Shown here piece by piece: positions 55,201 to 58,260 of a DNA stretch of 64,000 nucleotides; position 1 is the first letter of the stretch, and each line of letters opens with the position of its first letter. The notes below the pieces were generated by a model. It did no database searches, was not told where the DNA came from, and saw only the letters and a list, made by a program, of their open reading frames with translations. The position numbers and the translations under genes were made by a program. This stretch comes from Aquiluna sp. (GTDB taxonomy: Bacteria; Actinomycetota; Actinomycetes; Actinomycetales; Microbacteriaceae). The stretch spans positions 682,001 through 746,000 of the forward strand of contig JAGYIJ010000002.1 of NCBI GenBank assembly GCA_018402685.1, in the 5' to 3' direction.

Positions 55201-56526
55201 TCCACCAAGTCCTAAAACTCCACCACCGCCGCCGCCAGCTCTCTGAGCTGCATTTGCGGTCGGCGGAGCATCACCTCCAGCAAATCCTTTGCCTGAAATG
55301 CCGGCAGCTCCAGTTTGGTAGAGAGCGCCACCGCCTCCAGATGCACCCGTCGTTGCCAGGCTTTCGGTGCCACTGCCACCGCCGTTTCCACCTGCACCAC
55401 CAAAGGTTGCCTCAAGTGAGCCAAACTCTGTGGCCTGTCCCACCGTTGATGGATAGGTGATGCGGTCCCCAGAGTTTCTTCCAGCACGACCACCCTGGCC
55501 AACAGCAACCTGGAGGGTCTGACCAGGAATAACACTGAAGTTTTGCTGTCTGAGGACTTCAGCACCGCCACCGCCACCCCCGGCATAGCCGGTTGAGCCG
55601 CCACCGCCACCGCCACCGCCACCGCCGACGAGGAAGGCCTCTACTGAGGTGACGCCGGAGGGAACCCGCCACCCGCCAAAGCGGGTGATGTAGGAGCGGG
55701 GGAAGACGTAGGTGGTTAGTCGGTTGTTGGCAGATGCTGGGTAAATCTCTTTGACGTCGGTTGGGTTTAGATCGCCATTGATCCTTAGGTGGCTATCTGC
55801 GGTGGCCCCTGGAGCGGTGTTCTGAACCCATCCTGACTCCAGGTCATTGAAGTCGTAGTAGGCCTGCAGCCCAGTGGTTGAGACTGGGCGGTTGTGCATG
55901 TCGGCAAGAATTTCAGACTGAGTCTTGGCTTTGCCCCAGATCCTGACCTCGTCAATTCGGCCTAGAAAGTTCTCAGTTGGGTTTGAGATGCGATTCTGGA
56001 TCGAGAGAGTTCCTCGCGCTGGCAAGGTTGCGATTCCTGCATAAGTCGCGGTATACACCTCCTGACCATCGACGTACAGCTTTAGGACACTCGAGTCCTT
56101 GACCCACGCCACGTGTTGCCACTCATTGAAACGCGCTGGGATGCCTGTGTTAATCCAGGTCCAGTTGTTTCCTGAGTTCCCCCAGATAGCCCAGTGGTGG
56201 GTGCCACCCCAAATGGCAAATGTGTAAGTGCTTCTTTTATCGATGTAGGCACCACCGCGGCCAGTTGGATAAATCCACTGTTCCCAAGTTGCATCTTGAG
56301 ACACCCGGTGAGCCGACACATCATCGCTCCACGCGTAGTTGGTGGCGCTAGTTGTGTTGGTGGAGTAGTCCACCGGCTCACCACCCGGAACCGCCACGGC
56401 TTGAGGCTCAGGCGTAAGGAGATTAGGGGTGGCGGCGGCGAACAAACCGATGAAGACAGCTACCGTGATACGACGAAGCCAAGCGCCGGTAGCGGCCCCT
56501 CGGATACGACTCATCAACGTGCGCAT
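30229..56526 (-). CDS. giant secreted, membrane-anchored multidomain surface protein (whole locus, reconstructed)
   Basis: Eight open frames in a row continue one another's domains exactly, so they are read as a single gene. The breaks lie near 53707, 51390, 48536, 47856, 45240, 45101, 44813 and 43297. Seven behave as single extra bases and one (48536) as a loss. Corrected, it encodes about 8,760 residues. Order: signal peptide, LamG, two Gly-rich modules, FHA-like beta-helix super-repeats, Ig-like repeats with an inserted Gly-rich module and second LamG, beta-sandwich and FN3 domains, Pro/Thr/Lys stalk, Ala-rich tract, about ten membrane helices. Start ATG 56526 has AGGAGG ten bases upstream. 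Likely role is adhesion, aggregation or predator defence (inference). The alternative, several separate proteins, is unlikely because only the first piece has a signal peptide and only the last a membrane anchor. Confidence 0.8.
30232..31374 (-). other. C-terminal polytopic membrane domain of the giant surface protein
   Basis: The last 381 residues hold about ten hydrophobic helices: for example LSVLTIVIGVLLAV, VLLFMAIAVLGIFDAFAG, MLAGIVVAGFGPIVL, GVVVWIAAALFMVPTLLG, GLPGLAMVLGLEIVLEG, FVFALLGLILTISVLG and LFGFVVFLLLVQFTG. Positively charged loops such as RSIRNFRRRV lie between them. No LPXTG motif or other cell-wall sorting signal is present. A multi-helix bundle at the end of a surface adhesin is unusual. 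It may anchor the protein or take part in its export. I recognise no named family. Confidence 0.8.
31450..31630 (-). repeat. Ala-rich tract of the giant protein
   Basis: A run of about thirteen consecutive alanines is followed by A-A-S-A-A-A-A-A-S-G-A-A-G-A-A-G-A-A-type sequence. On the DNA it is imperfect GCN repeats. It links the extracellular stalk to the membrane domain and could itself be the first membrane-spanning or a flexible helix. Confidence 0.7.
31830..32150 (-). repeat. Pro/Thr/Lys/Ser low-complexity stalk of the giant protein
   Basis: K-P-T-P-K-P-T-P-K-P-S-A-T-P-K-P-S and T-P-T-P-T-P-T-P units after a P-P-P-P-P-P block. This is a wall-spanning type of rod that would lift the Ig/FN3 region away from the membrane domain. 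It is typical of Gram-positive surface proteins. Confidence 0.8.
41780..42560 (-). repeat. Gly-rich module inside the Ig-like array of the giant protein
   Basis: Dense GGN codons encode a 250-residue stretch with V-S-L-L-V-V-A-G-G-G-G-G-G-G at the start and G-G-S-G-I-V-I-L-R-F at the end. The same entry and exit strands recur in all other Gly-rich modules of the window. These are probably the Gly-rich fold seen in secreted bacterial proteins. Confidence 0.75.
43277..45037 (-). CDS. giant surface protein, Ig-like repeat piece (frame g)
   Basis: Meaningful sequence begins near 44813 at L-N-D-N-G-N-I-V-S-T-T-Q-N-I and carries about five Ig-like repeats, each with D-A-F-N-N-P/D-A-Y-G-N-L/D-R-F-G-N-L turns. 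It ends at 43277, where one extra G before GCAACAGCAAC shifts the frame; the next piece resumes A-T-A-T-V-T-N-G-V-V-N-G. The first 70 or so codons of the open frame are noise. Confidence 0.75.
   Translation of the reverse strand: MRRLPRLARPLLSSQSCACWMLTAARFQPAQLSQRGLHRSAPSVRHRVLRSRAWQPSRALEHLVPLATTSSPTHLNDNGNIVSTTQNIEVIAGDAAKIQITEQPTTKQTGATFSSGPKVRLLDAFNNPVTISDNITVTATLVASNSAALSPVTQSSAVTFTNGIADLSGFDIVALPGSYRLVFEASNFAPVTSSVFVITVADPSILTWQTPPPSDLVTGINMPQSILEIHDAYGNLVTGDNSTEVIITSTAGSTLSRTVATAQNGVVTFNGFNMIAATGSHTLKFTASNSNVASINDVSISHAITISNDVAASLEVELVGLQTPKAGLPLTFDAGGYLKVNILDRFGNLVTTGDDRDLTIGVSSVAVGVAGSTTSSAVVGVADFSANGLKLEGTETSTGYNLIFSSTTTRGTTIIGRQSFTLSPGVASKLQLTTQPPVTISRTVPFAPGAVKIFDAFDNEVETSSNLVVQLWNGTTSKSEAVVAASNDAHTFEALTYNVAPSTGYQLRYFVQGYEDNAIFSRTFEITSGDAASLSFLVQPAGSATINAGIAPFSVEVLDADGYRVNTGESVTVTLNLKDSGNSNCH
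44772..45125 (-). CDS. giant surface protein, short Ig-like piece between two frame breaks
   Basis: One Ig-like repeat (D-T-F-E-I-T-P-G-A-I-A-S-L-D-L-V, then L-R-V-L-D-A-D-G-S-Q-V, ending G-N-Y-L-I-T-Y-T-L). It is joined upstream to a 45-codon piece in the third frame (A-S-G-G-Y-I-T-F-D-N-L-A-L, 45110-45240). Three breaks within 430 bp make this the most damaged stretch of the locus. Confidence 0.65.
   Translation of the reverse strand: MLLLLAALDGNSDTFEITPGAIASLDLVQIAQTAKAGEAFAQQPILRVLDADGSQVPTSATVSARVAQIGTFGATQSAAVEGLATFQSVGASGAIGNYLITYTLERQWQHREHHSEH
45050..47914 (-). CDS. giant surface protein, end of beta-helix and first Ig-like repeats (frame e)
   Basis: Meaningful from about 47856 (T-N-H-N-G-T-N-I-D-V-P-A-G-Y). 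Residues to about 46.4 kb continue the beta-helix, with short G-x-I-x-I/L-x-A rungs (ISSTNGNISIGGTLN, DVLVRADSIGLG, NITIESPLV). Then four or so Ig-like repeats follow (Q-I-S-L-I-D-A-Y-A-Q, SIIDAGGNTIKV, IELIDAYSNVVTS, KILDVYGNHVAGD). The tail after 45240 is out of frame. Confidence 0.8.
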   Translation of the reverse strand: MTLRSAPLPEHPSLLVVEQGRPTNHNGTNIDVPAGYAAGNTTVHGVRLLNASLNSGDSLMRIRGVSRANISYDGVNIAGSALTSTTGEIVVEGLAEQSGRRGVTIESGSNISSTNGNISIGGTLNAQSAYTALSVNGAEIKATNGELNLTSTNSADVDNAYTGIGLNDAKVLSETGEINLIANGSRIWTGGTSYLGTGPGESTSSANVTIRVDRLALDGNMRIAATGSLVIEPITQNYRGAGTLFFMDSTVQVFDFSNTRIGKTGTVATQTLTPTTIASLIRVNGPIELNAGSLTLTNTLESISESAQISINSVTGFTGNSDIVTNNGDVLVRADSIGLGASATINAGTGAVDLGSASSGTGIRILSATDKSSAATTTLNIATEDLDKVTAGKLRIGAANAGNITIESPLVRDQAGSNTLRLRTAGSVANTDGNNLSVSNLAVQAGGSIRLDSDYSSATPSLLALNSGNLSAGNVQFSQMSGDYTPAEVDGVTPVFGVAVSARASQVPVTEPTAVYQNAEVNPAPQISLIDAYAQTLNARNTLASNYQVQATASAQAQLSGVTVSSVAGGFAQFTGLRFLGAQGQYPVTFEVLSNGVLVDSVVTGDNYELISSQPSSLNINWSNRWGSAGGALFQTPTISIIDAGGNTIKVAPHDTATVSATITGPRGQILGGGQVAATGGVASFSNLVIAGSVGVNYTVEFSVVIQGSTESTTISAAVNNFQLQPGTPSSLRVAQQPSNIVAGISFSPEVSIELIDAYSNVVTSNNDFELRPVFVKADGTESISATITASAGVLAFEDLTGTNAGTFRIRFEDTSTSPLASVTSSQFVVSPATPHSLEWDVQPSDVVARAVMTSPRLKILDVYGNHVAGDSLTTARLRVIDSASAEATPNFANRYNQAGLWWLHHLRQPRSRSPCRYLPPRGNGSHLLGCCSCWQHWMATPTPLKSPLVQLLL
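47844..48497 (-). CDS. giant surface protein, beta-helix piece (frame d)
   Basis: 217 codons of beta-helix (S-V-T-Y-A-D-D-Y-V-I-E-S-I-N just upstream of the first ATG, then PVILWADGNSSGYGIVNIG and PIFIGGGAG). Frame is lost at a GGGG run at 47855-47858; three G instead of four restores the next piece. Upstream, the join to the previous piece near 48536 behaves as a lost base. Confidence 0.75.
   Translation of the reverse strand: MIESINADDDAIKIIGVTDGNREHGLFMPFGATFKNPNGGLKIQADEMFDSSWSSSYDNKFRFDIAGPIVLESNSASFTNNEEIGRKDYHLNFVSTPETFQYGKVTNRKLADLGEAPITAQRVIEIYAESIEPFNSSLPTNFLTVNQSDGHILLRANYNITLPDAKAIRSAGSPVILWADGNSSGYGIVNIGSDIDTTFSSSAGAPIFIGGGAGETY
48533..51394 (-). CDS. giant surface protein, central beta-helix piece (frame c)
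   Basis: 953 codons of FHA-like beta-helix covering about two super-repeats. Examples are TKIHTGGGDIIMRGRG, DIVLEARGQGGISL, TNNGDIILRSNNNN, SGGGDIRMYGGSHV, RILIEASGQGGINIDG, KEGDITIDGN and SSIVLWSNAGTN. Asn- and Gly-rich turns and almost no charged clusters are as expected for an extracellular solenoid. Joined upstream by removal of one base near 51390. Confidence 0.8.
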   Translation of the reverse strand: MVHASNATKIHTGGGDIIMRGRGSGYWNNSHGVSIYGGLIDAGDGTISIDGIGRTSSNHGVLLNGASSAKLYLYAAGGSNNTSSPAISISGEVQHNGSSQAIYTGLNAQLHTDIVLEARGQGGISLYASRTTGTSVAMALNGTALLSQNGPIDLRTSANNDGIFFYYNGSYGPGAMLGAAPATTVDEQSYAPSNATVGTTIRTSSADITIETDRIYSASNNRMILHTTGDVSIMPISNEFRSMPFVYSRMYGIGTLDIAKDNAPAQPTRFYGEAYGQGPFNIRGGYIQIYGTLRTLADGADIELKASRELYLHDWSRGGLFTNNGDIILRSNNNNNDAEHSFIYVADGVQLVSAMAPDIAILQVDNISQAQLQTLIPGYRTATGGGNIVMASGSANDDIGPYGFARTRTSSNPGVRFGTSGTSGIMYSGGGDIRMYGGSHVNSVTGLLVQGHKTIAAGAGQIDIQASTPVASSRARGIEIGANQASRIAILSSATASPAINIEAVIADRSEEAILIGFHAYTWRTGGQDRRILIEASGQGGINIDGTKVGTGGFLGVEINGTAILSKEGDITIDGNQRGVRFSGRYSNLGHVALGSCVTNDLPNFGLSLCDGSDVQNSTADIKVVGDQVIHYGFNNVLTIRTTGDVVMEPQGQNFTTTFNHYATYGKVVPANIRFGKDSTTASAELYTRPNLVADGSIELYGSNIYIDGDLKSLAMNTPTASAGIRAKASGSIFTDYVANSDTLRSNILTNGSSIVLWSNAGTNVGSIIIQDGTRICSATNFAAVSQGDAAFTSCNSTGGGDIHIAGGTSVASSDSSVLNATVPGGFAEGFGTYNYSGHVGSQTTGNGYLSGVHIGLRQQWINTTSIHSGGGDIVIRGQTTNNSSYPGSWYSLAYGVVAMGDSNTTNGTSGIFADGGKVLIHGECASPTNNVTCGGVGLNMYASNQVSVTSII
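51348..53618 (-). CDS. giant surface protein, Ig-like domain and start of beta-helix (frame b)
   Basis: The true reading starts near 53707 (R-N-G-Q-A-G-T-G-G, then G-A-V-L-L-R-Y-A-S-V). One Ig-like repeat follows (I-I-K-I-V-D-A-A-G-N-T-V-T, V-N-G-V-A-D-F). From about 53.2 kb the beta-helix begins (GSLTLDAGRDTFLRQDI, NLVLWANSND, EGGDIVVRGS, GKGGIDIDVTQRI). It ends out of frame at 51390. Confidence 0.8.
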   Translation of the reverse strand: MLRYASVATAHSLAIVRPASDVIEGGNQAPFAIQPIIKIVDAAGNTVTSATNAVTAKVMSGSSTVLVSATVNAVNGVADFSGENLFTDTTRPTQIVFESGDLLKVYQSVAVMPRPETLRVVSDATAVVSTPGTWVRGDFYTDPSVPNAVLRVSDVMEKIEEGLEVKLATSTGDITMEVAISSSPQAGSLTLDAGRDTFLRQDIKLAGATSSLVVKAARNIVTTGGAWNNYRELWSSNGNLVLWANSNDNNQGTILIPNYTELKSNGGDIFIAGGAATTSGEVEVPGGYAVAFNGTFNDGVRFGTSQIRDQVRVLSEGGDIVVRGSTNQNSRYGILGYAGNRIHSGTGVIDFSGTTFGNQRGMGIRLNWLGGAAMGSFLISESTQNPAIRMHVNNDSTGSWWGLYIDEGAAMDTRTDQDSIDRNGGNSYSQSARAIALNRMPNIWGKGGIDIDVTQRIYAHSIMARGNFLAETGDITLDAGNKSIYFNGASSRGSYFGSMPNSPITSSSANINLHGAYFAAEDYSNFFTNGELIADPGSNSDFTASIYFPRTTTVIGNDVNTPSKVRIGRFIAGSGDGLGNNGIRRIELNRTFDVNGPLEVYGGSVLLYQTISASGGVSVSAEYTAYLYGNLRVTGENNDIRVYAEDRVLTNGGKSFTTNGGNIIFGPHADGTDALGHNGDVYIASGVKINTANGLTDDPDYNNNRGHVIFAAANSFDENGFPNGLAEAYSQNIHGVNLLQSNGACEQRHKDSHRWW
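53600..55700 (-). repeat. two Gly-rich modules near the N-terminus of the giant protein
   Basis: Module 1 (about 54.88-55.70 kb) begins S-V-E-A-F-L-V-G-G-G-G-G-G and ends G-V-I-A-V-S-F-V. Module 2 (about 53.6-54.33 kb) begins G-N-F-E-L-Y-A-V-G-G-G-G-G and ends G-A-V-L-L-R-Y-A. A spacer with paired cysteines lies between them (residues C-T-G-E-Y, C-D-V, C-W-H-T). Codons are mostly GGN, giving CCNCCN-rich sequence on the plus strand. Confidence 0.8.
53662..56526 (-). CDS. giant surface protein, N-terminal piece: signal peptide, LamG, Gly-rich modules (frame a)
   Basis: Starts MRTLMSRIRGAATGAWLRR, a basic n-region, followed by ITVAVFIGLFAAA and a probable cleavage after A-V-A. This is a Sec signal peptide. 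Residues about 60-240 form a LamG/concanavalin-like domain (D-A-T-W-E-Q-W-I-Y-P, WQHVAWVKDSSVLKLYVDG, FLGRIDEVRIWGKAKT). Then come two Gly-rich modules. The longer open frame to 56559 is not used; AGGAGG lies ten bases before ATG 56526. The frame is lost at a GGGG run near 53707. Confidence 0.85.
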   Translation of the reverse strand: MRTLMSRIRGAATGAWLRRITVAVFIGLFAAATPNLLTPEPQAVAVPGGEPVDYSTNTTSATNYAWSDDVSAHRVSQDATWEQWIYPTGRGGAYIDKRSTYTFAIWGGTHHWAIWGNSGNNWTWINTGIPARFNEWQHVAWVKDSSVLKLYVDGQEVYTATYAGIATLPARGTLSIQNRISNPTENFLGRIDEVRIWGKAKTQSEILADMHNRPVSTTGLQAYYDFNDLESGWVQNTAPGATADSHLRINGDLNPTDVKEIYPASANNRLTTYVFPRSYITRFGGWRVPSGVTSVEAFLVGGGGGGGGGGSTGYAGGGGGGAEVLRQQNFSVIPGQTLQVAVGQGGRAGRNSGDRITYPSTVGQATEFGSLEATFGGAGGNGGGSGTESLATTGASGGGGALYQTGAAGISGKGFAGGDAPPTANAAQRAGGGGGGVLGLGGTATNSGTDAGKGGAGGPGAYAADTRTLNFYAAGGSAKGCKAFGTTQFGATPAIGNAAANSGSGGGGGGGGGGSGCISSWYSSQPGGWGGSGVIAVSFVVPTSDGTAAAPLYYPEGPQTNIPLATVLAGGWEVCYQGTYNQSGVSLAGIWENCTGEYLMLAGRDVGTANLRVLAAAPRSEVLEDTANLVNPRNLANGSQWYYSGTRSMGFAKGGDALDRRSCDVQTTNTDLRLCWHTSGGNLNSGWSAGTNRGNYSANLERLILQPATSGQFATFNAEAGKCAPITYTKTISGTEYTIHEFLGGAECEFDIPAGVGNFELYAVGGGGGGGNNVGGGGGGGGSAALSTNRSAVNGQIKITVGAGGAGGVNLNSTLRDGQNGFPTTVENESGTVILNAAAGIGGQSYWANNVCSGSGGKVGSGGSGGAAGAGGSAGGAGGLAANPANGANGSNGYSTNFTGDERFFGGGGGGGGWQGLRKLNGIGGVGGGGAGAYLTNGVGSQWPGWHRWRWWWR

Positions 56527-56673
56527 TGCGCAACTGCCTCCTACCCCGCAGGTGTGCACTCCGTTGGGGCTATATAAGACTATTTAGGAGTCCAGGACCG
56601 CCCATGAATAATGTGTGGTTTACCGAACATCTTGCGTTTGGGCCCAGAGAAAAGGCCTTATAGACCCTCAATC

Positions 56674-56741
56674 AGCAGTTCCGAATTGGGAAGCTGCCAC
56701 TGGCGTAAGCATTTTTTGCTCAGGTGGCGAGGGGAACTGCT
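56674..56741 (-). ncRNA. nested inverted-repeat structure between the TIG-protein gene and the giant gene
   Basis: Outer 9-bp perfect repeat AGCAGTTCC (56674-56682) / GGAACTGCT (56733-56741), inner GCCAC/GTGGC (56696-56700 / 56724-56728) and apical AGCA/TGCT (56708-56711 / 56717-56720). It abuts the stop codon of the TIG-protein gene and lies about 150 nt upstream of the giant gene start. It could be a 3'-end structure or part of the giant gene leader. No U-tract follows directly, and I recognise no known riboswitch class. Confidence 0.4.
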
Positions 56742-57428
56742 TTAGCGAATCGTAAGCTCCTGGACCCTAACAAGTTTGTTGCCCAAATAAACCATGACTG
56801 TGACAGTCTTACCAACCCCGACCTTGGTCAGGTTTTGGGTGTAATTGGCATCCAGTTCACCGATCAATCGCTCATTGTCTGCGATTGAAATCTTGAGGGA
56901 GTAGCCCTTGAAGTTTTTGGTGTAGACGGCGGCATAACCCTGGAATGTGCCAATGGTTACTTTGGCCTCGGAGTCATCAGCTGCATCCCCTGAAGCAGCC
57001 AGCACTTCAAACAAATATTGCTTTGAGATACTGCCGTACTCACCCTCCAGCTTGAGCACCGCATCACCCGGGTTAGCTCCCTCTGGGATCAAGATGCTCA
57101 ACCGAGAGCTTGATTGCATCAGGTGCTCGGTCTTTGTTGCATCAACAAAGACCGCAGTGACCTGATCGAACCCAGACCCGGTGATCAGCACCCAGTCACC
57201 GGCAGCAACGATTGAGGAACTTGCAACACCCATAACGACAGGCTGTTGCCTAGGTCCTGTTTCTCTGAGGTTGCCCTGGTCAAATGCTGCAGCCGGTGTA
57301 GTGAAGGTGAACAGCAGTAAGGACAAGGCTGCAGTGACTATTGAGCCTATTGAGCGTGCTCTTGACGTTCTGGATTTTGCTGTTGAGCGTGCGGAGGCAA
57401 GCAACTGATTGCTTGATTGAATCCCCAT
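56742..57428 (-). CDS. secreted IPT/TIG-domain protein with shared C-terminal domain
   Basis: 228 residues from ATG 57428 (MGIQSSNQLLASAR, GGGAG upstream; a longer frame to 57503 is less likely). There is a basic n-region, then hydrophobic IVTAALSLLLFTFTTPAAA, a Sec signal peptide cut after A-A-A. Residues about 65-145 form one IPT/TIG Ig-like domain (V-A-A-G-D-W-V-L-I-T-G-S-G-F..V-F-V-D). The C-terminal 75 residues (K-V-T-I-G-T-F-Q-G-Y-A-A-V-Y-T-K-N through V-T-V-M-V-Y-L-G-N-K-L-V) are nearly the same as the end of the neighbouring giant protein. Function unknown; location between two giant surface genes suggests a surface-layer or assembly role (inference). Confidence 0.8.
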   Translation of the reverse strand: MGIQSSNQLLASARSTAKSRTSRARSIGSIVTAALSLLLFTFTTPAAAFDQGNLRETGPRQQPVVMGVASSSIVAAGDWVLITGSGFDQVTAVFVDATKTEHLMQSSSRLSILIPEGANPGDAVLKLEGEYGSISKQYLFEVLAASGDAADDSEAKVTIGTFQGYAAVYTKNFKGYSLKISIADNERLIGELDANYTQNLTKVGVGKTVTVMVYLGNKLVRVQELTIR

Positions 57429-57479
57429 CTCTTGCTCCCAGGATTTGTTTTTGGATTTAGCCGTGCGACAAGTGTCACA

Positions 57480-57522
57480 AGAGAAAAGAAAAATCCCCTG
57501 CAAGAAAAGCCCTAGAGGGGAT
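57480..57522 (-). terminator. Rho-independent terminator of the second giant gene
   Basis: On the minus strand ATCCCCT (57522-57516) pairs with AGGGGAT (57499-57493) and is followed by TTTTTCTTTTCTC. It starts nine bases after the stop codon of the second giant gene, separating it from the TIG-protein gene. Confidence 0.88.
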
Positions 57523-57530
57523 AAAAGGAC

Positions 57531-58260
57531 CTACTGAATCTTGATCTGCTTCACCTGCACCAGCTCACGATCCAGGTAGACCATGACGGTTACGGTTCTG
57601 CCAACTCCAACCTTGGTGAAGTTGTAGGTGTAGTTGGCAGTCAGTGGGTCAATGACTCGCCACTTGTTGCCGATCTTCATTGAGAGTCTCTTGCCCTCGT
57701 GGTTCTTGGTGTAGACGGCGGCAAAACCTAAGAAGGTTCCAATGGTGACCTTGGTGTCTATCGACACCTGGGTAACACTCACTTCAATCAAACCAGTAAA
57801 GATCCTTGAACCAAAGGCTCCCTGCAAAGTGATGGTTGGGTTGCCAGCTGCAACATCCATCGGAATTCTGATGGTGATTAGCTCAGCACTGTTCACAAAG
57901 AAGCTTGCTTCAACATCACCTATCAAGACCTTTTCAACCAGGTTGAAGTTGGTGCCTACCAGCCTTACGACCTCATTGGTCTTGACCACTGCACTACCAG
58001 AGACATCGAGCACTATTGGTGCAGCAGCTCCTGGTGTGACACCAGGGAAGCTGCCTCCACCAATCAGTCCTGGTGGGTTAGAACCGGGCAAAGCTGCCAC
58101 GGTGATTGATGTGGAGACTGGAGCAGAGAGACCGGCATCGTTTCCTGCACGAACCTCAATTACCGAGGTGTTGCCAGGCGATGGCTTCGCAACTTCACAA
58201 CTTGTGGTGGTTGCCGAGGTGATTGTGCAGACGGCAGCTGCCGTCTTTCTCAACCACGTA
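57531..58260 (-). CDS. second giant surface protein, C-terminal piece: FN3 end, IPT/TIG, shared C-terminal domain
   Basis: Meaningful from about 58250 (A-A-A-V-C-T-I-T-S-A-T-T-T-S-C), the end of an FN3 domain that begins in the upstream frame. The open frame itself extends to 58313. It is followed by a Pro/Gly linker and an IPT/TIG domain (V-K-T-N-E-V-V-R-L-V-G-T-N-F). The roughly 75-residue C-terminal domain (K-V-T-I-G-T-F-L-G-F-A-A-V-Y-T-K-N through V-T-V-M-V-Y-L-D-R-E-L-V) closes it. No membrane helix or LPXTG is present, so retention at the surface must use another mechanism or the protein is released. Confidence 0.82.

Noticed and set aside
54887-55460. Plus-strand Pro-rich ORFs opposite the Gly-rich modules (also near 60770-61048, 61895-62275 and 62642-62917)
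   Set aside because: They are the antisense of GGN-codon runs, have no start signals or recognisable domains, and lie inside a well-supported minus-strand gene.
56590-56670. Resemblance of ACGCAAGATGTTCGG-TAAACC to part of a c-di-GMP-I riboswitch
   Set aside because: The G-G-G-C-A-A-A-C-C half and the helix that should separate the two halves are missing, so the aptamer cannot form.
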